From Akkermansiaceae bacterium (GTDB lineage Bacteria; Verrucomicrobiota; Verrucomicrobiia; Verrucomicrobiales; Akkermansiaceae), in the NCBI GenBank assembly GCA_903908495.1, contig CAIVSK010000303.1, positions 1 through 46,741 on the forward strand: DNA of 46,741 nt. The letters run 5' to 3'. The notes beneath the pieces were generated by a model, which worked only from the letters and a program-made list of their open reading frames with translations, ran no database searches and was not told the DNA's origin. Positions 16,613-27,811 of the stretch are shown here, in pieces. Position 1 is the stretch's first letter; every line of letters starts with the position of its first letter. Made by a program: the position numbers and the translations under genes.

Positions 16613-18274
16613 CTAAATCGGCGGCAACGTATTCTCGGTCTCGCCGACGTCCTCGCCCATGCCCAGGCGGCTGTGGCTCACCCCGTAGGTGAAGTAAATG
16701 CACAGGCCCAGCGCGAGCCAGATGAAGAACCGTAGCCATGTTAGAAGTGGCAGGCTTAGCATCAGCACGCCACAGAGCATCACCCCGAGGACCGGCAAAA
16801 GCGGGACCCACGGCACCCGGAACGGTCGCGGCCGGGTGGCGTGGGTGCGTCGCAAAATGATCACCCCGAGGCACACAAGCGCGAACGCGAAGAGGGTCCC
16901 GATGTTGGTTAGGTCGGCCAGCGAGCCGATGTCGCTGAACATGGCCACCCCGCCGACCACGATGCCGGTCCAGATCGTGGTGACGTGTGGGGTGCGGTAG
17001 CGCGGGTGAATCCGGGCAAAATAGCGCGGCAGCAAGCCGTCGCGGGCCATCGCCATGAGAATGCGCGGTTGGCCCAGTTGAAACACCAGCAGCACCGAGG
17101 TCATGCCCGCCAAGGCCCCAGCGCTCACCAGGGCTTGGGCCCATGGCCGCTCGGCAAACGCCGTCGCCACCGCGGCCGAATCTCCGAGGTAGACCGTGTA
17201 TTTCTTCACGCCTGTTAGAACTGCGGACATCAGCACATAGAGCAGGGTGCAGATGATGAGGCTCGCGATCATGCCGCGGGGCAGATCGCGCTGCGGATTG
17301 CGCGTCTCCTCCGCCGTGGTGGACACCGCGTCAAATCCGATGAAGGCGAAAAACACAATCGCCGCCCCGCTCATGACGCCGCCAAAGCCGCTGGGCATGA
17401 ACGGGTGCCAATTGGCCGGGTGGACGAGGAACGCCCCAAACGCGATGAAGAACACCACCACCGCCACTTTTAACACGACGATGATGCTGTTGGCCCGCGC
17501 ACTTTCGCGAACGCCATAGATGAGCAGGATGGTGACCGCCGCCACAATGACCAGCGCCGGCAGGTTCAGCGCGATGGCGTGCCCCGCGACGACCGGCAGG
17601 GCGGTGGAGGAAAAATCCTGCAGCGCGTCCCCGCCCTGTGTTAGAAGATCGCTGGCCGTGTGGTAATCGGTCACCGCCCACAGTGGGAACTTCAGCCCGA
17701 ACAGACTCTCGCAAAGTTTCACGAAGTAACCGGACCAACCCACCGCCACCGCCATGTTGCCCACCGCATACTCGAGGATCAAATCCCATCCGATGATCCA
17801 CGCCACCAGTTCGCCAAGGGTCGCATAGGCATAAGTATAGGCCGAGCCCGACACCGGAATCATCGCCGCCAGCTCGGCATAGCACAATGCCGCGAACCCG
17901 CAGGCGATCGCCGCAACCACAAATGACAGGATCACCGCCGGACCCGCTCCCGGCCGCCCCAACACCGTCGGCGCGTGAGTCAGCCACGCTTGCAAGAAGT
18001 TGATCACCGGCGTCATCATGCTACCGGCGTTGGCTTGGGTGGCCTCGCCCGCCGCCGCAGTGCCGGTTAGTGCGAAAATACCCGAGCCAATGATGGCGCC
18101 GATGCCCAGGCAGGTGAGGTCGAATGCGCTGAGAGTGCGCTTCATGAGGCGCTCGGGCGCGGCCGCCTCCGCCATCAGATGGTCGGGACTCTTGGTGCGT
18201 AACAGTTTCGAGCTCACGTTGCTTTTTTGTTGGATCGGGCGATGCAAGCCACGCAGAGTGCGCACCACGCTCAT
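16613..18274 (-). CDS. APC-superfamily amino acid permease (cationic amino acid transporter type)
   Basis: A 553-residue inner-membrane transporter with about 12-14 hydrophobic segments. The first helix carries DLTCLGIGAIIGSGIFALTG, the classic GAIIGSGIF motif of APC transporters. IPVSGSAYTYAYATLGELVA (helix 3) and FFAFIGFDAVSTTAEETRNP are typical of the CAT/YfnA group that imports basic amino acids. The substrate cannot be fixed from sequence. I used the ATG at 18274; one seven codons upstream (18295) is equally possible. The N-terminus of about 50 polar residues before the first helix is longer than usual. Monocistronic: both flanks are REPIN-like repeats. Confidence 0.88.
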   Translation of the reverse strand: MSVVRTLRGLHRPIQQKSNVSSKLLRTKSPDHLMAEAAAPERLMKRTLSAFDLTCLGIGAIIGSGIFALTGTAAAGEATQANAGSMMTPVINFLQAWLTHAPTVLGRPGAGPAVILSFVVAAIACGFAALCYAELAAMIPVSGSAYTYAYATLGELVAWIIGWDLILEYAVGNMAVAVGWSGYFVKLCESLFGLKFPLWAVTDYHTASDLLTQGGDALQDFSSTALPVVAGHAIALNLPALVIVAAVTILLIYGVRESARANSIIVVLKVAVVVFFIAFGAFLVHPANWHPFMPSGFGGVMSGAAIVFFAFIGFDAVSTTAEETRNPQRDLPRGMIASLIICTLLYVLMSAVLTGVKKYTVYLGDSAAVATAFAERPWAQALVSAGALAGMTSVLLVFQLGQPRILMAMARDGLLPRYFARIHPRYRTPHVTTIWTGIVVGGVAMFSDIGSLADLTNIGTLFAFALVCLGVIILRRTHATRPRPFRVPWVPLLPVLGVMLCGVLMLSLPLLTWLRFFIWLALGLCIYFTYGVSHSRLGMGEDVGETENTLPPI

Positions 18275-18336
18275 CACTACATCTGCCACCGCCACCCGTC
18301 AAACCGAAGTTGCGGCCACTGCGTCTGCCGGGTGCA

Positions 18337-18436
18337 GGGGCGATCTCCGAATCGCCCCGGCCCATGCTAAGGCAATGGATGGAGGCAAGCCGCCTTCCAT
18401 TGACCCATCATGGTCGGCGGCGATTCGGAGATCGCC
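18337..18436. repeat. REPIN-like inverted repeat B (GGCGATCTCCGAATCGCC type)
   Basis: The 18-mer GGCGATCTCCGAATCGCC at 18339-18356 recurs as its exact reverse complement at 18419-18436, and each copy is itself a near palindrome (GGGGCGAT/ATCGCCCC at the left). Inside, AATGGA...AGGC and GCCT...TCCATT pair, and CCCATGCTAAGGC (18361-18373) repeats the core of element A. It lies in the spacer between the divergent permease and TetR genes, upstream of both promoters. Confidence 0.75.
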
Positions 18437-18482
18437 TCTCCCCGGGGCAAATAAAACGGCAGATATGACTTGCCGCTGATTC

Positions 18483-18494
18483 ATACGTTCGTAT
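18483..18494. promoter_or_regulatory. probable TetR operator
   Basis: ATACG and CGTAT face each other around TT, with partly symmetric flanks (TGA on the left, TCA on the right). It lies 10 bp upstream of the TetR start codon, where an autoregulating repressor would block the efflux operon promoter. Inferred from symmetry and position. Confidence 0.45.
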
Positions 18495-18503
18495 CATCAC
18501 CGG

Positions 18504-19196
18504 GTGGAGCGCAAAACCCCCCAGGAGGCGGCGGCAAGCCGGGAAACGACGGATAGATTGTTAGACACCGCGGAACGCTTGTTTGGCGAGCATGGCTACG
18601 ACCGGGTCGGCATGCGCATGTTGGCAGAGGCGGCAAAAGTCAACTTGGGGGCGGCTACTTATCACTTCGGGTCAAAGCAGGCGCTCTATGTGGCAACCAT
18701 CATGCGGCGCTTGCGGCCGGTCAATGCTGAGCGGCTGCGGTTGTTGCGGGAAGCGCAGGCGATCGCCCGCGGCCGGCCGCTGCTGGTGGAAAGCATCGTC
18801 GAGTGCATGGTGCGACCGCCGTACTTGCTAGGTCTGGAACATCCGGGCTTTCACACCCTGCTGGCGCGGGCGCTGTTCATGCCGCCGCCGTTTTTGGAAG
18901 ATGCGCTGCGCGGCGAGATCGAGGCTATCAACGAGGTGTTTGTGGCAGCGTTCCGGCGCTCGCTGGGCAAGGTGCCGGTGGATTTGATTCACCTGCGGGT
19001 GATCTTTTCGATGGGAGCGCTGCTGATGTTTTCGGTGCGGATGGGCAAGGTTCGCTCGCAGCGCCATCCGCGACTCGACGCCAGTCTGTTGCAGGAGGTT
19101 GTCCGCTTCATTGCAGCGGGTTTGCAGAGTGAGCCGGCGGTGCCGCCGCAAGAGTGGCCGCCCAATCCGCGGCCAACCACCCTCGCCCGCAGATGA
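18504..19196 (+). CDS. TetR-family transcriptional regulator of the efflux operon
   Basis: 230 residues starting with GTG. The N-terminal TetR helix-turn-helix is clear: RLLDTAERLFGEHGYDRVGM, then LAEAAKVNLGAATYHFGSKQ (about 18-60), with the Y-H-F-x-S-K signature. The C-terminal 150 residues form a ligand-binding domain of the CecR/DUF1956-like length. The stop codon overlaps the next start (ATGA at 19193-19196), so the regulator is the first gene of the efflux operon and probably controls it. The inducer is unknown. Confidence 0.9.
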   Translation: MERKTPQEAAASRETTDRLLDTAERLFGEHGYDRVGMRMLAEAAKVNLGAATYHFGSKQALYVATIMRRLRPVNAERLRLLREAQAIARGRPLLVESIVECMVRPPYLLGLEHPGFHTLLARALFMPPPFLEDALRGEIEAINEVFVAAFRRSLGKVPVDLIHLRVIFSMGALLMFSVRMGKVRSQRHPRLDASLLQEVVRFIAAGLQSEPAVPPQEWPPNPRPTTLARR

Positions 19197-20578
19197 GCCG
19201 TCCTGCCAGACCAAACCCACTGCCTGCATGGCTCGTTGCACTTGTCCTGCTCGCCGGTTGCACGCTGAGCCCGACCTACCAACGGCCGGCCGCGCCGGTC
19301 GCCGCGCACTATCCGGGTGCCCCCGCCGCCACCACCACTCCCGCCGCAGCTGACATCGGCTGGCAGCGATTTTGCGCCGACGAGCGCCTCGGACAACTCG
19401 TCAAACTGGCCCTGGCTAACAATCGCGACCTGCGCGTGGCGGTGCTCAACGTCGAGCACAGCCAGGCGCAATACCGGATCAGCCGGGCCGCGGCCGTGCC
19501 CGGCGTGGATGGCTCTGCCAATTTCAGCCGCTCGCATGCGGCTGGCATCAGCGTGGATCGGTGGAGTGCCAGCGTGGGCAGCACGGCCTATGAGGTGGAT
19601 TTGTTTGGCCGGGTGCACAGCCTCAACCAACAGGCGTTGGAGAGCTACTTTGCCACGGCCGAGGCGCAACGCGGCGCGCAGGTATCGTTGGTGGCCAATG
19701 TGGCCGACGTGTATTTCACGCTGCGCCTGGCGGAAGAGCAACTGCGCCTGGCCCAACAGACGCTGGTCACCGTGCAGGAGTCATTCACCCTCAACCAAGC
19801 CACATTCAATGCCGGGGCCAGCAACGAGTTGGACTTGCGCACCGCCGACGGCCAGGTGCAGACGGCCAGGATCAACGTGCTGACCTATCAACGCCAGATC
19901 GCCCTGACCCGCAATGCCATGGAGCCGCTCATCGGCTGTCCGCTGCCCGGCGGGCTGCCTGCGGGACGCGCGTTCAACGACGGCCACCTGCTCGCAGACA
20001 TTCCTGCGGGCTTGCCATCCGGGTTGGTGTGTCGCCGCCCGGACATCCTCGAGGCCGAGCACACGCTCAAGGCCGCCAATGCCAACATCGGTGCCGCCCG
20101 CGCCGCGTGCTTTCCCTCGATCAGTCTAACGGGTTCAGCCGGGGCGGGCAGTTCCCAGCTGGCAAAACTGTTTGGTTCGGGCACCGGCGTGTGGAGTTTT
20201 TCGCCTCAGGTGAGCGTGCCGGTTTTTACCGGCGGCCGGACCCGCGCCGAGGTGGATGCCGCCAAAATCAGCCGCCGCATCGAAGTGGCGAACTATGAGA
20301 AAGCCATCCAGACCGCGTTTCGCGAGGTGGCCGACGCGCTGGTGGCCGGCACCAGTTATGCTAACGAAATCGAGGCGCAGGCCGCGCTGATCCAGGCCCA
20401 GCAACGCCGCTTTGAGCTGGCCACCACCCGCTATCGCCAGGGTGAGGATACCTATCTGAACGTGCTTTCCGCACAGCAGGATCTCTACAGCGCCCAACAA
20501 AGCCGGCTCCAGGCCAAACGTAACAAACTCGCCAGCCAGATCGCCCTCTACAAGGCCCTGGGCGGCGGTTGGAAATAG
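19193..20578 (+). CDS. outer-membrane efflux lipoprotein, TolC/NodT (OprM-like) family
   Basis: A 461-residue outer-membrane factor. A signal peptide ends in the lipobox L-L-A-G-C (Cys about residue 19), then LSPTYQRPAAPV, the usual start of mature NodT-type proteins. Two outer-membrane-efflux repeats follow, with conserved segments such as ALANNRDLRVAVLNVEHSQA, SYEVDLFGRV-like SVGSTAYEVDLFGRV and VCRRPDILEAEHTLKAANANIG. It forms the exit duct of a tripartite pump. The ATG overlaps the TetR stop by 4 bp; the in-frame upstream start is rejected because the lipoprotein signal begins here. The next gene starts 6 bp after the stop. Confidence 0.92.
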   Translation: MSRPARPNPLPAWLVALVLLAGCTLSPTYQRPAAPVAAHYPGAPAATTTPAAADIGWQRFCADERLGQLVKLALANNRDLRVAVLNVEHSQAQYRISRAAAVPGVDGSANFSRSHAAGISVDRWSASVGSTAYEVDLFGRVHSLNQQALESYFATAEAQRGAQVSLVANVADVYFTLRLAEEQLRLAQQTLVTVQESFTLNQATFNAGASNELDLRTADGQVQTARINVLTYQRQIALTRNAMEPLIGCPLPGGLPAGRAFNDGHLLADIPAGLPSGLVCRRPDILEAEHTLKAANANIGAARAACFPSISLTGSAGAGSSQLAKLFGSGTGVWSFSPQVSVPVFTGGRTRAEVDAAKISRRIEVANYEKAIQTAFREVADALVAGTSYANEIEAQAALIQAQQRRFELATTRYRQGEDTYLNVLSAQQDLYSAQQSRLQAKRNKLASQIALYKALGGGWK

Positions 20579-20584
20579 CCCCCG

Positions 20585-21742
20585 ATGAATCTAACGATCA
20601 AACGCAGGTTACACTCATTGCTGCCCGTCACCCTCGCCGCCCTCAGCCTGGCTCTCGCTCCCGGCTGCAAGCGCGCGGCCGGCCCGCTCAAGTTCGAGTC
20701 GGTGGCCGCCACCAGTGGCGATCTCGTGCAGCACGTCACCGCCAGCGGCACCCTGAGTGCGGTGGTTAGCGTGGACGTCGGCAGCCAGGTGTCCGGCAAG
20801 ATTTCCGCGATGGCGGTGGATTTCAACTCGCCGGTAACCAAGGGCCAGATTGTGGCGGAGATTGATCCGACGGTCTATGCGGCGTCGCTGCGGCAGGCCG
20901 AGGGTGAATTTGCCAGTGCCGAGGCCACCGTCACGCTCAAGCGCCAGAATCTGGAGCGCAAGCAAATCCTCGCGCCGCAGCATGCCGCCTCACAGATGGA
21001 CCTGGACCTGGCCACCGCCGAGCTGGCGCAGGCTGCGGCGTCGGTCATCATCAAACAAGCCACGGTGGACAGTGCGCGCGCCAACCTCAGTTATTGCAAG
21101 ATCACCGCGCCGGTGGACGGCATTGTCATCGCCCGCAAGGTGGACCTCGGTCAAACTGTGATTGCCGCGATGAGCACGCCCATCCTGTTCGTCGTCGCGC
21201 AGGATATCTCCAAGATGAACATCAATGCTTCCGTGTCCGAGGCTGACATCGGCCAGGTGAAGTCCGCGCAACCCGTCGAGTTCACCGTGGAGGCATTTCC
21301 CGATGAGGTGTTTCACGGCAAGGTCAGCCAGGTGCGCAAGTCGCCCACCACCACCCAGAACGTCGTCACTTACGAGACGATCATCACCGTGGATAATCCG
21401 GAGCAAAAATTGTTTCCCGGCATGACGGCGGATGTTTCCATCCGCGTCGCCGAACGCAGCAACGTGGTGAAAATTCCTAACACGGCCCTGCGTTTCACTC
21501 CGCCGGACAGCGTGGAGTACGACCCGGCCCCGCCGGCTCATCTGGAGCGCAGCGAGCGCCTCGTTTATGCGCCGGCTGGCGGAGGGGTGAAACTCAAGCC
21601 CGTGGTCGTCAAGACCGGCATCACCGACGGGGTGGACACCGAGATTGTGGCCGGCCTCAGCGCCGGGATGGCCGTGGTGACCTCCAGTGTGGCGGCAGTC
21701 AAGAGCAGTGGTTTCGGCGGGCCGCCACCGCCAGGCTCATGA
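20585..21742 (+). CDS. MacA-like periplasmic adaptor (membrane fusion protein)
   Basis: 385 residues. The N-terminal signal ends in LALAPGC, so a lipid anchor is likely. Barrel-sandwich (lipoyl-like) halves at about 45-85 (TASGTLSAVVSVDVGSQVSG) and 165-190 (ITAPVDGIVIARKVDLGQTV) flank a helical hairpin of about 80 residues, followed by beta-barrel and membrane-proximal domains. This is the MacA/HlyD-type adaptor linking an ABC transporter to TolC. The Gly/Pro-rich tail [10 protein letters not shown] is unremarkable. The stop overlaps the ATPase start by 4 bp (ATGA), implying coupled translation. Confidence 0.92.
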   Translation: MNLTIKRRLHSLLPVTLAALSLALAPGCKRAAGPLKFESVAATSGDLVQHVTASGTLSAVVSVDVGSQVSGKISAMAVDFNSPVTKGQIVAEIDPTVYAASLRQAEGEFASAEATVTLKRQNLERKQILAPQHAASQMDLDLATAELAQAAASVIIKQATVDSARANLSYCKITAPVDGIVIARKVDLGQTVIAAMSTPILFVVAQDISKMNINASVSEADIGQVKSAQPVEFTVEAFPDEVFHGKVSQVRKSPTTTQNVVTYETIITVDNPEQKLFPGMTADVSIRVAERSNVVKIPNTALRFTPPDSVEYDPAPPAHLERSERLVYAPAGGGVKLKPVVVKTGITDGVDTEIVAGLSAGMAVVTSSVAAVKSSGFGGPPPPGS

Positions 21743-22521
21743 GTGCTCCATCCCAACCCGCCGCCTCGCCGGTCATCCAGCTGCGCAACCTCGCCCGGAC
21801 CTATCAGAGCGGCGAGGTCGAGGTGAAGGCCGTGCGCAATGTCACGCTGGACATTTTCCGCGGCGATTTCGTCGCAATCATGGGGGCCAGCGGGTCGGGC
21901 AAGTCGACCCTCATGAACACCCTCGGCTGCCTCGACCAGCCGACCAGCGGCGAGTATTTGCTAGACGGGGTGGGCGTCGCCGGCCTCAACCGCAAACAAC
22001 TCGCCAAGTTGCGCAACCGCAAACTCGGGTTTGTGTTTCAAAGCTTCAATCTGTTAGCCAGGACCAGTGCGCTGGAAAACGTCGAACTACCGATGCTCTA
22101 CGCGCTGCCCATGGTGCCGCGGCGCGAACGCCGCCAACGCGCCATCGCGGCCCTGGAAAAAGTCGGTCTGGGCGACCGCCTCGGCCATCATCCCAGCCAG
22201 TTGTCCGGCGGCCAGCAGCAACGCATCGCCATTGCCCGCGCCTTGGTCAACCAGCCGGAATTAGTGCTCGCCGACGAACCCACCGGCAACCTCGACACCC
22301 GCACCAGCATCGAGCTGATGGGCTTGTTCCAGGAACTCAACGACTCGGGCATCACCATCGTCATGGTCACCCACGAACTCGATATCGCCGCCTATTGCAA
22401 ACGCATGATGGTCATGCGCGACGGCGTGGTCATCAGCGACAGCCGCAACCCAACCCGCCGCCTCGCCGCCGAGGCGCGCAGCTCGCTCGATCTGGCCGAA
22501 CAAGACGTCAACCTCACCTGA
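21739..22521 (+). CDS. MacB-type ABC transporter ATP-binding protein
   Basis: 260 residues. Walker [10 protein letters not shown] (49-57), Q-loop FVFQSFNLL, signature L-S-G-G-Q-Q-Q-R, Walker B with [12 protein letters not shown] and the H-loop TH near 215 are all intact. It belongs to the LolD/MacB clade that powers mechanotransmission exporters. Unlike E. coli MacB, the ATPase and permease are separate genes, two bases apart. In the operon it follows the adaptor and precedes the permease. Confidence 0.93.
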   Translation: MSAPSQPAASPVIQLRNLARTYQSGEVEVKAVRNVTLDIFRGDFVAIMGASGSGKSTLMNTLGCLDQPTSGEYLLDGVGVAGLNRKQLAKLRNRKLGFVFQSFNLLARTSALENVELPMLYALPMVPRRERRQRAIAALEKVGLGDRLGHHPSQLSGGQQQRIAIARALVNQPELVLADEPTGNLDTRTSIELMGLFQELNDSGITIVMVTHELDIAAYCKRMMVMRDGVVISDSRNPTRRLAAEARSSLDLAEQDVNLT

Positions 22522-22523
22522 AC

Positions 22524-23768
22524 ATGTTAGCCTCTATCAATGCCTTGCTGGTCCAGTCGTGGCAGACGGTGTTCATCGCCCTACGCGCGCTGCGCCGCAA
22601 CAAGATGCGCTCCGCCCTCACCGCCCTGGGCATCATCATCGGGGTCGCCTCGGTGGTGGCCATGGTGGCGGTCGGCAACGGCGCCCAGGCCCGCATCACC
22701 AGCCAGGTGGCTGCCCTCGGGCAGAATCTTCTAACTGTTTTCGCCGGCAGCCGCCACTCCGGCGGGGTGAGTTCCGGTCTCGGCAGCGCCAGTGCCATTA
22801 CCCTGGCCGACGCCGATGCCATCCGGCGTGAGGTGGCCGACGTGGTGGCCCTCAGCCCGGAGATTTCCTCCACCGCGCAGGCGATCGCCAACGGCCGGAA
22901 TTGGTCCACCAGCATCGTGGGTGAGGCACCGGACTATCTGAAAATCCGCGATTGGAAATTGGCCGCCGGTTCGATGTTCACCGAGCGCGAGGTCAGCGGC
23001 GCGGCCAAAGTCGCGGTGATCGGGTCGAAGACAGCGCACGAATTGTTCGGCCCGCTCAACCCGATCAGTCAGACGGTGCGGGTGAACAACATCCCGTTTG
23101 TCATCATCGGCCTGCTCGCCACCAAGGGTGCGGGCATGGGCGGCCAAAACCAGGACGACCGCATCATCATCCCCTACACCACCGCCATGCGGCGCATCAC
23201 CGGGGACCGCTACCTGCGCTCGGTCAGCGTCCAGATCGTCAGCGCCGAGCGCATGGAAGTGGCCCAGCAACAGATCGTGAGCCTGTTGCGCCAGCGGCAT
23301 CGGCTGACCGCCGGCCAGCCCGACGACTTTAATATCTTCAATCAAAAGGAAATCGCCGACACCGTGAAATCGATTTCGACGGTGATCACTCTGTTGTTAG
23401 GTTCGATCTCCGGCATCTCGCTGGTGGTCGGCGGCATTGGTATCATGAACATCATGTTGGTGAGCGTCACCGAGCGCACCCGCGAGATCGGCATCCGCAT
23501 CGCGGTGGGTGCGCAGCCCTCCGCCATCAAACTCCAGTTTCTCATCGAGGCGATCACCCTCAGCTTGTTCGGTGGCCTGCTCGGTGTGTTGCTCGGCGTG
23601 GGGGCGTCGCGGATGGTGGAGGTGTTCGCCGACTTCAAGGCGATCGTTTCCACCGGTTCGATCCTGCTGGCCTTCAGCGTGAGTTTTGTGATCGGCGTGT
23701 TTTTCGGATTCTATCCGGCGTGCAAGGCGGCCGCGCTCGACCCCATCGAGGCGCTGCGCTACGAGTGA
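22524..23768 (+). CDS. MacB-type ABC transporter permease (FtsX-like)
   Basis: 414 residues in the four-helix MacB layout. One N-terminal membrane helix (about 28-50, SALTALGIIIGVASVVAMVA) is followed by a large periplasmic MacB_PCD domain (about 60-285) and three C-terminal helices containing the FtsX signature VVGGIGIMNIMLVSVTERTR. It ends in AAALDPIEALRYE, the family's usual terminus. With the adaptor and outer-membrane factor it should form a tripartite exporter of peptides, macrolides or lipids. The real substrate is unknown. A REPIN-like element starts about 10 bp after the stop. Confidence 0.93.
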   Translation: MLASINALLVQSWQTVFIALRALRRNKMRSALTALGIIIGVASVVAMVAVGNGAQARITSQVAALGQNLLTVFAGSRHSGGVSSGLGSASAITLADADAIRREVADVVALSPEISSTAQAIANGRNWSTSIVGEAPDYLKIRDWKLAAGSMFTEREVSGAAKVAVIGSKTAHELFGPLNPISQTVRVNNIPFVIIGLLATKGAGMGGQNQDDRIIIPYTTAMRRITGDRYLRSVSVQIVSAERMEVAQQQIVSLLRQRHRLTAGQPDDFNIFNQKEIADTVKSISTVITLLLGSISGISLVVGGIGIMNIMLVSVTERTREIGIRIAVGAQPSAIKLQFLIEAITLSLFGGLLGVLLGVGASRMVEVFADFKAIVSTGSILLAFSVSFVIGVFFGFYPACKAAALDPIEALRYE

Positions 23769-23777
23769 GGGCAAGGA

Positions 23778-26013
<2,236 letters not shown>

Positions 26014-26035
26014 GGGGGAGGGAAACCAGGTTTCG

Positions 26036-26126
26036 ACTCCCTCCGGCGGCATGACCCGCGTCAGGTTCGGAGGGTCTTTTCCGCGCGTTGGAAAATCTCA
26101 GCCCGGTGTGTGCCGGGCTCCCCTGT
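26036..26126 (-). promoter_or_regulatory. TPP riboswitch (THI element)
   Basis: On the minus strand the conserved THI blocks appear in order: AGGGGAGCCCGG, then GGGCTGAGA, then ACCCTCCGAACCTGA, CGGGTCATGCCG and GGAGGGA. The CUGAGA pyrimidine-sensor loop and the GAACCUGA diphosphate-sensor region are exact, and the P1 ends can pair. It lies about 85 bp upstream of thiC with a terminator-like hairpin between them. Binding of TPP should reduce thiC expression. Confidence 0.93.
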
Positions 26127-26292
26127 CGTGTAGGCGGCAAGCATCGCGCGGAAATGGCCGGATGCAAGGCGGAAGTTGCTTGATGCCGGGATGCCGGGTC
26201 GTTTCGCCGCTGGCATTCCCCGCCAAGCAATGGCGCGGCATCTGCGAAGCGAAGCCATCGAGCGACTGGGTGAGCGCGTGGTGGTGGATGGT

Positions 26293-27798
26293 TCAATCCG
26301 AAGTGGCAAGCCGCGGCGCGGAATGGCCATCCTCACGGATTTTCTTCAGCAGTGCCTGCAAGTCGGCCACGGTGTCCGGATGCTCTGCTGCCAGATTCTG
26401 ACGTTGGCCGGGATCGTCCTGCAGGTTGAACAACTCGACCGGTTGATCATGGCCGGCGGGCGTGTTGTGCATTTTCAACCATGCCATCGGTGCCGGGCGG
26501 GCATAGCCGGTCTTGGAATTGACCAGCAGCCAGTCGTGATGGCGGATTGCGTAGGCGTTGTTATAGGTATTGTGGACCATCGTCGTGCGTGGCGGCCCGG
26601 CGGCCTGGCCGCGGAGGAATGGCAGGAAGTCATACGAGTCCTCGGCGGAATTACGAGGCAGCTCGTAGTTCACCAGCGCGGCGAAGGTGGCCATCAAATC
26701 AATCTGCGAGATCAGCGCGCCGCTCACGGTGGCGGGCTTGGTCACGCCGGGCCACTTGACGAGGAATGGGATGTGGTGCCCGCCTTCATAGATGTCCTGC
26801 TTGAGGCCGCGAAACGGCTCTGACGACCAGTGGTCGTATTTACGGTCGCGCTCGTTTGCGTAGATCTCCGGGCCGTTGTCGGACGAGAAGATGACGATGG
26901 TGTTATCCTCCAGCCCGGCCTCGTGGAGGGCTGTGAGAATTTGGCCGCAGGCGTCGTCGGTCTGGACCACCCAGTCGCCGTAGGGGCCGGCCTTGGATTT
27001 GCCGTCGAATTCGTCGTTCGGGATGATCGGGGCGTGCGGCGATGGGAAGGCCATGAAGAGAAAAAACGGCTTCTGTTTACCTTTTTGGGAACGTACATAT
27101 TCGACCGCCTTGTGGGTCAGCGTCGGTAGCACCTGATGGAAATCCCAGTCCGAGCGCGCGGGCCCGGGCCGACATTCCCAGTTGCCTTCCTTTGGCTTGC
27201 CGGGCGGCAATTTCAGCGTGGTATCGGGCGGCAGGACCAGCCTGTCGTCCTCAATCCACGCGTAGGGGGGGAAGTTGATGACGTTATCTCCGAAGTAGTG
27301 GTCGAAGCCGTGGTCGAGCGGGCCGCCGGTGAACGGCTTGGTCCAATCGAAGTCACTGTGGAGGATTGACTTGGGCGGCGAGCCGGGTTTGCGGATGGAG
27401 TCCCAATCGAAACCGAGATGCCACTTGCCGATGCAGGCGGTGGTGTAGCCTTTATCTCGCAGCATGGCTGGCAGGGTGAGCTGGTCTTTCTTGAAGACGC
27501 TCGCGTCGAAAGGCCCCACGATGTTGTGGAAATCCCGCCAGTGGTGGCGGCCGGTGAGCATCGCGTAGCGCGACGGCGTGCAGATCCCGGATGACGAATG
27601 GGCATCGGTGAAGCGCGTGCCCTCTGCGGCGAGGCGGTCGAGGTTAGGCGTGGGGATTTTCGAAGCCGGATTGTTCACTCCGAGATCGCCGTACCCCATA
27701 TCATCGGCGTACAGCAGGACGATGTTAGGGGTTGCTTCGGCTACGACCGGGATCGCCATGAGGGCTGCGCATAGAGCGGCGAGGCAGGTGAGTTTCAT
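26293..27798 (-). CDS. secreted sulfatase (formylglycine-dependent, arylsulfatase family)
   Basis: 501 residues. The signal peptide covers residues 1-22 (MKLTCLAALCAALMAIPVVA). Mature start PNIVLLYADDMGYGDLGVNN supplies the two metal-binding Asp (32, 33). The formylglycine motif C-T-P-S-R (Cys73 to Arg77) is followed by Y-A-M-L-T-G-R, so Cys73 must be oxidised by a maturase not seen here. GKWHLG and SSDNGPE complete the active site. The substrate is a sulfated glycan or aryl sulfate; sequence does not decide which. The ATG at 27798 was chosen because the signal peptide starts there. It is the last gene of a three-gene operon, 13 bp after the propeller-phosphoesterase. Confidence 0.92.
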   Translation of the reverse strand: MKLTCLAALCAALMAIPVVAEATPNIVLLYADDMGYGDLGVNNPASKIPTPNLDRLAAEGTRFTDAHSSSGICTPSRYAMLTGRHHWRDFHNIVGPFDASVFKKDQLTLPAMLRDKGYTTACIGKWHLGFDWDSIRKPGSPPKSILHSDFDWTKPFTGGPLDHGFDHYFGDNVINFPPYAWIEDDRLVLPPDTTLKLPPGKPKEGNWECRPGPARSDWDFHQVLPTLTHKAVEYVRSQKGKQKPFFLFMAFPSPHAPIIPNDEFDGKSKAGPYGDWVVQTDDACGQILTALHEAGLEDNTIVIFSSDNGPEIYANERDRKYDHWSSEPFRGLKQDIYEGGHHIPFLVKWPGVTKPATVSGALISQIDLMATFAALVNYELPRNSAEDSYDFLPFLRGQAAGPPRTTMVHNTYNNAYAIRHHDWLLVNSKTGYARPAPMAWLKMHNTPAGHDQPVELFNLQDDPGQRQNLAAEHPDTVADLQALLKKIREDGHSAPRLATSD

Positions 27799-27811
27799 TC
27801 GAACTATTGGA

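Noticed and set aside
21687-22523. Long open frame leading into the MacB permease, suggesting a fusion
   Set aside because: This part is an Arg/Pro-rich shadow of the ATPase frame; the permease has its own ATG at 22524.
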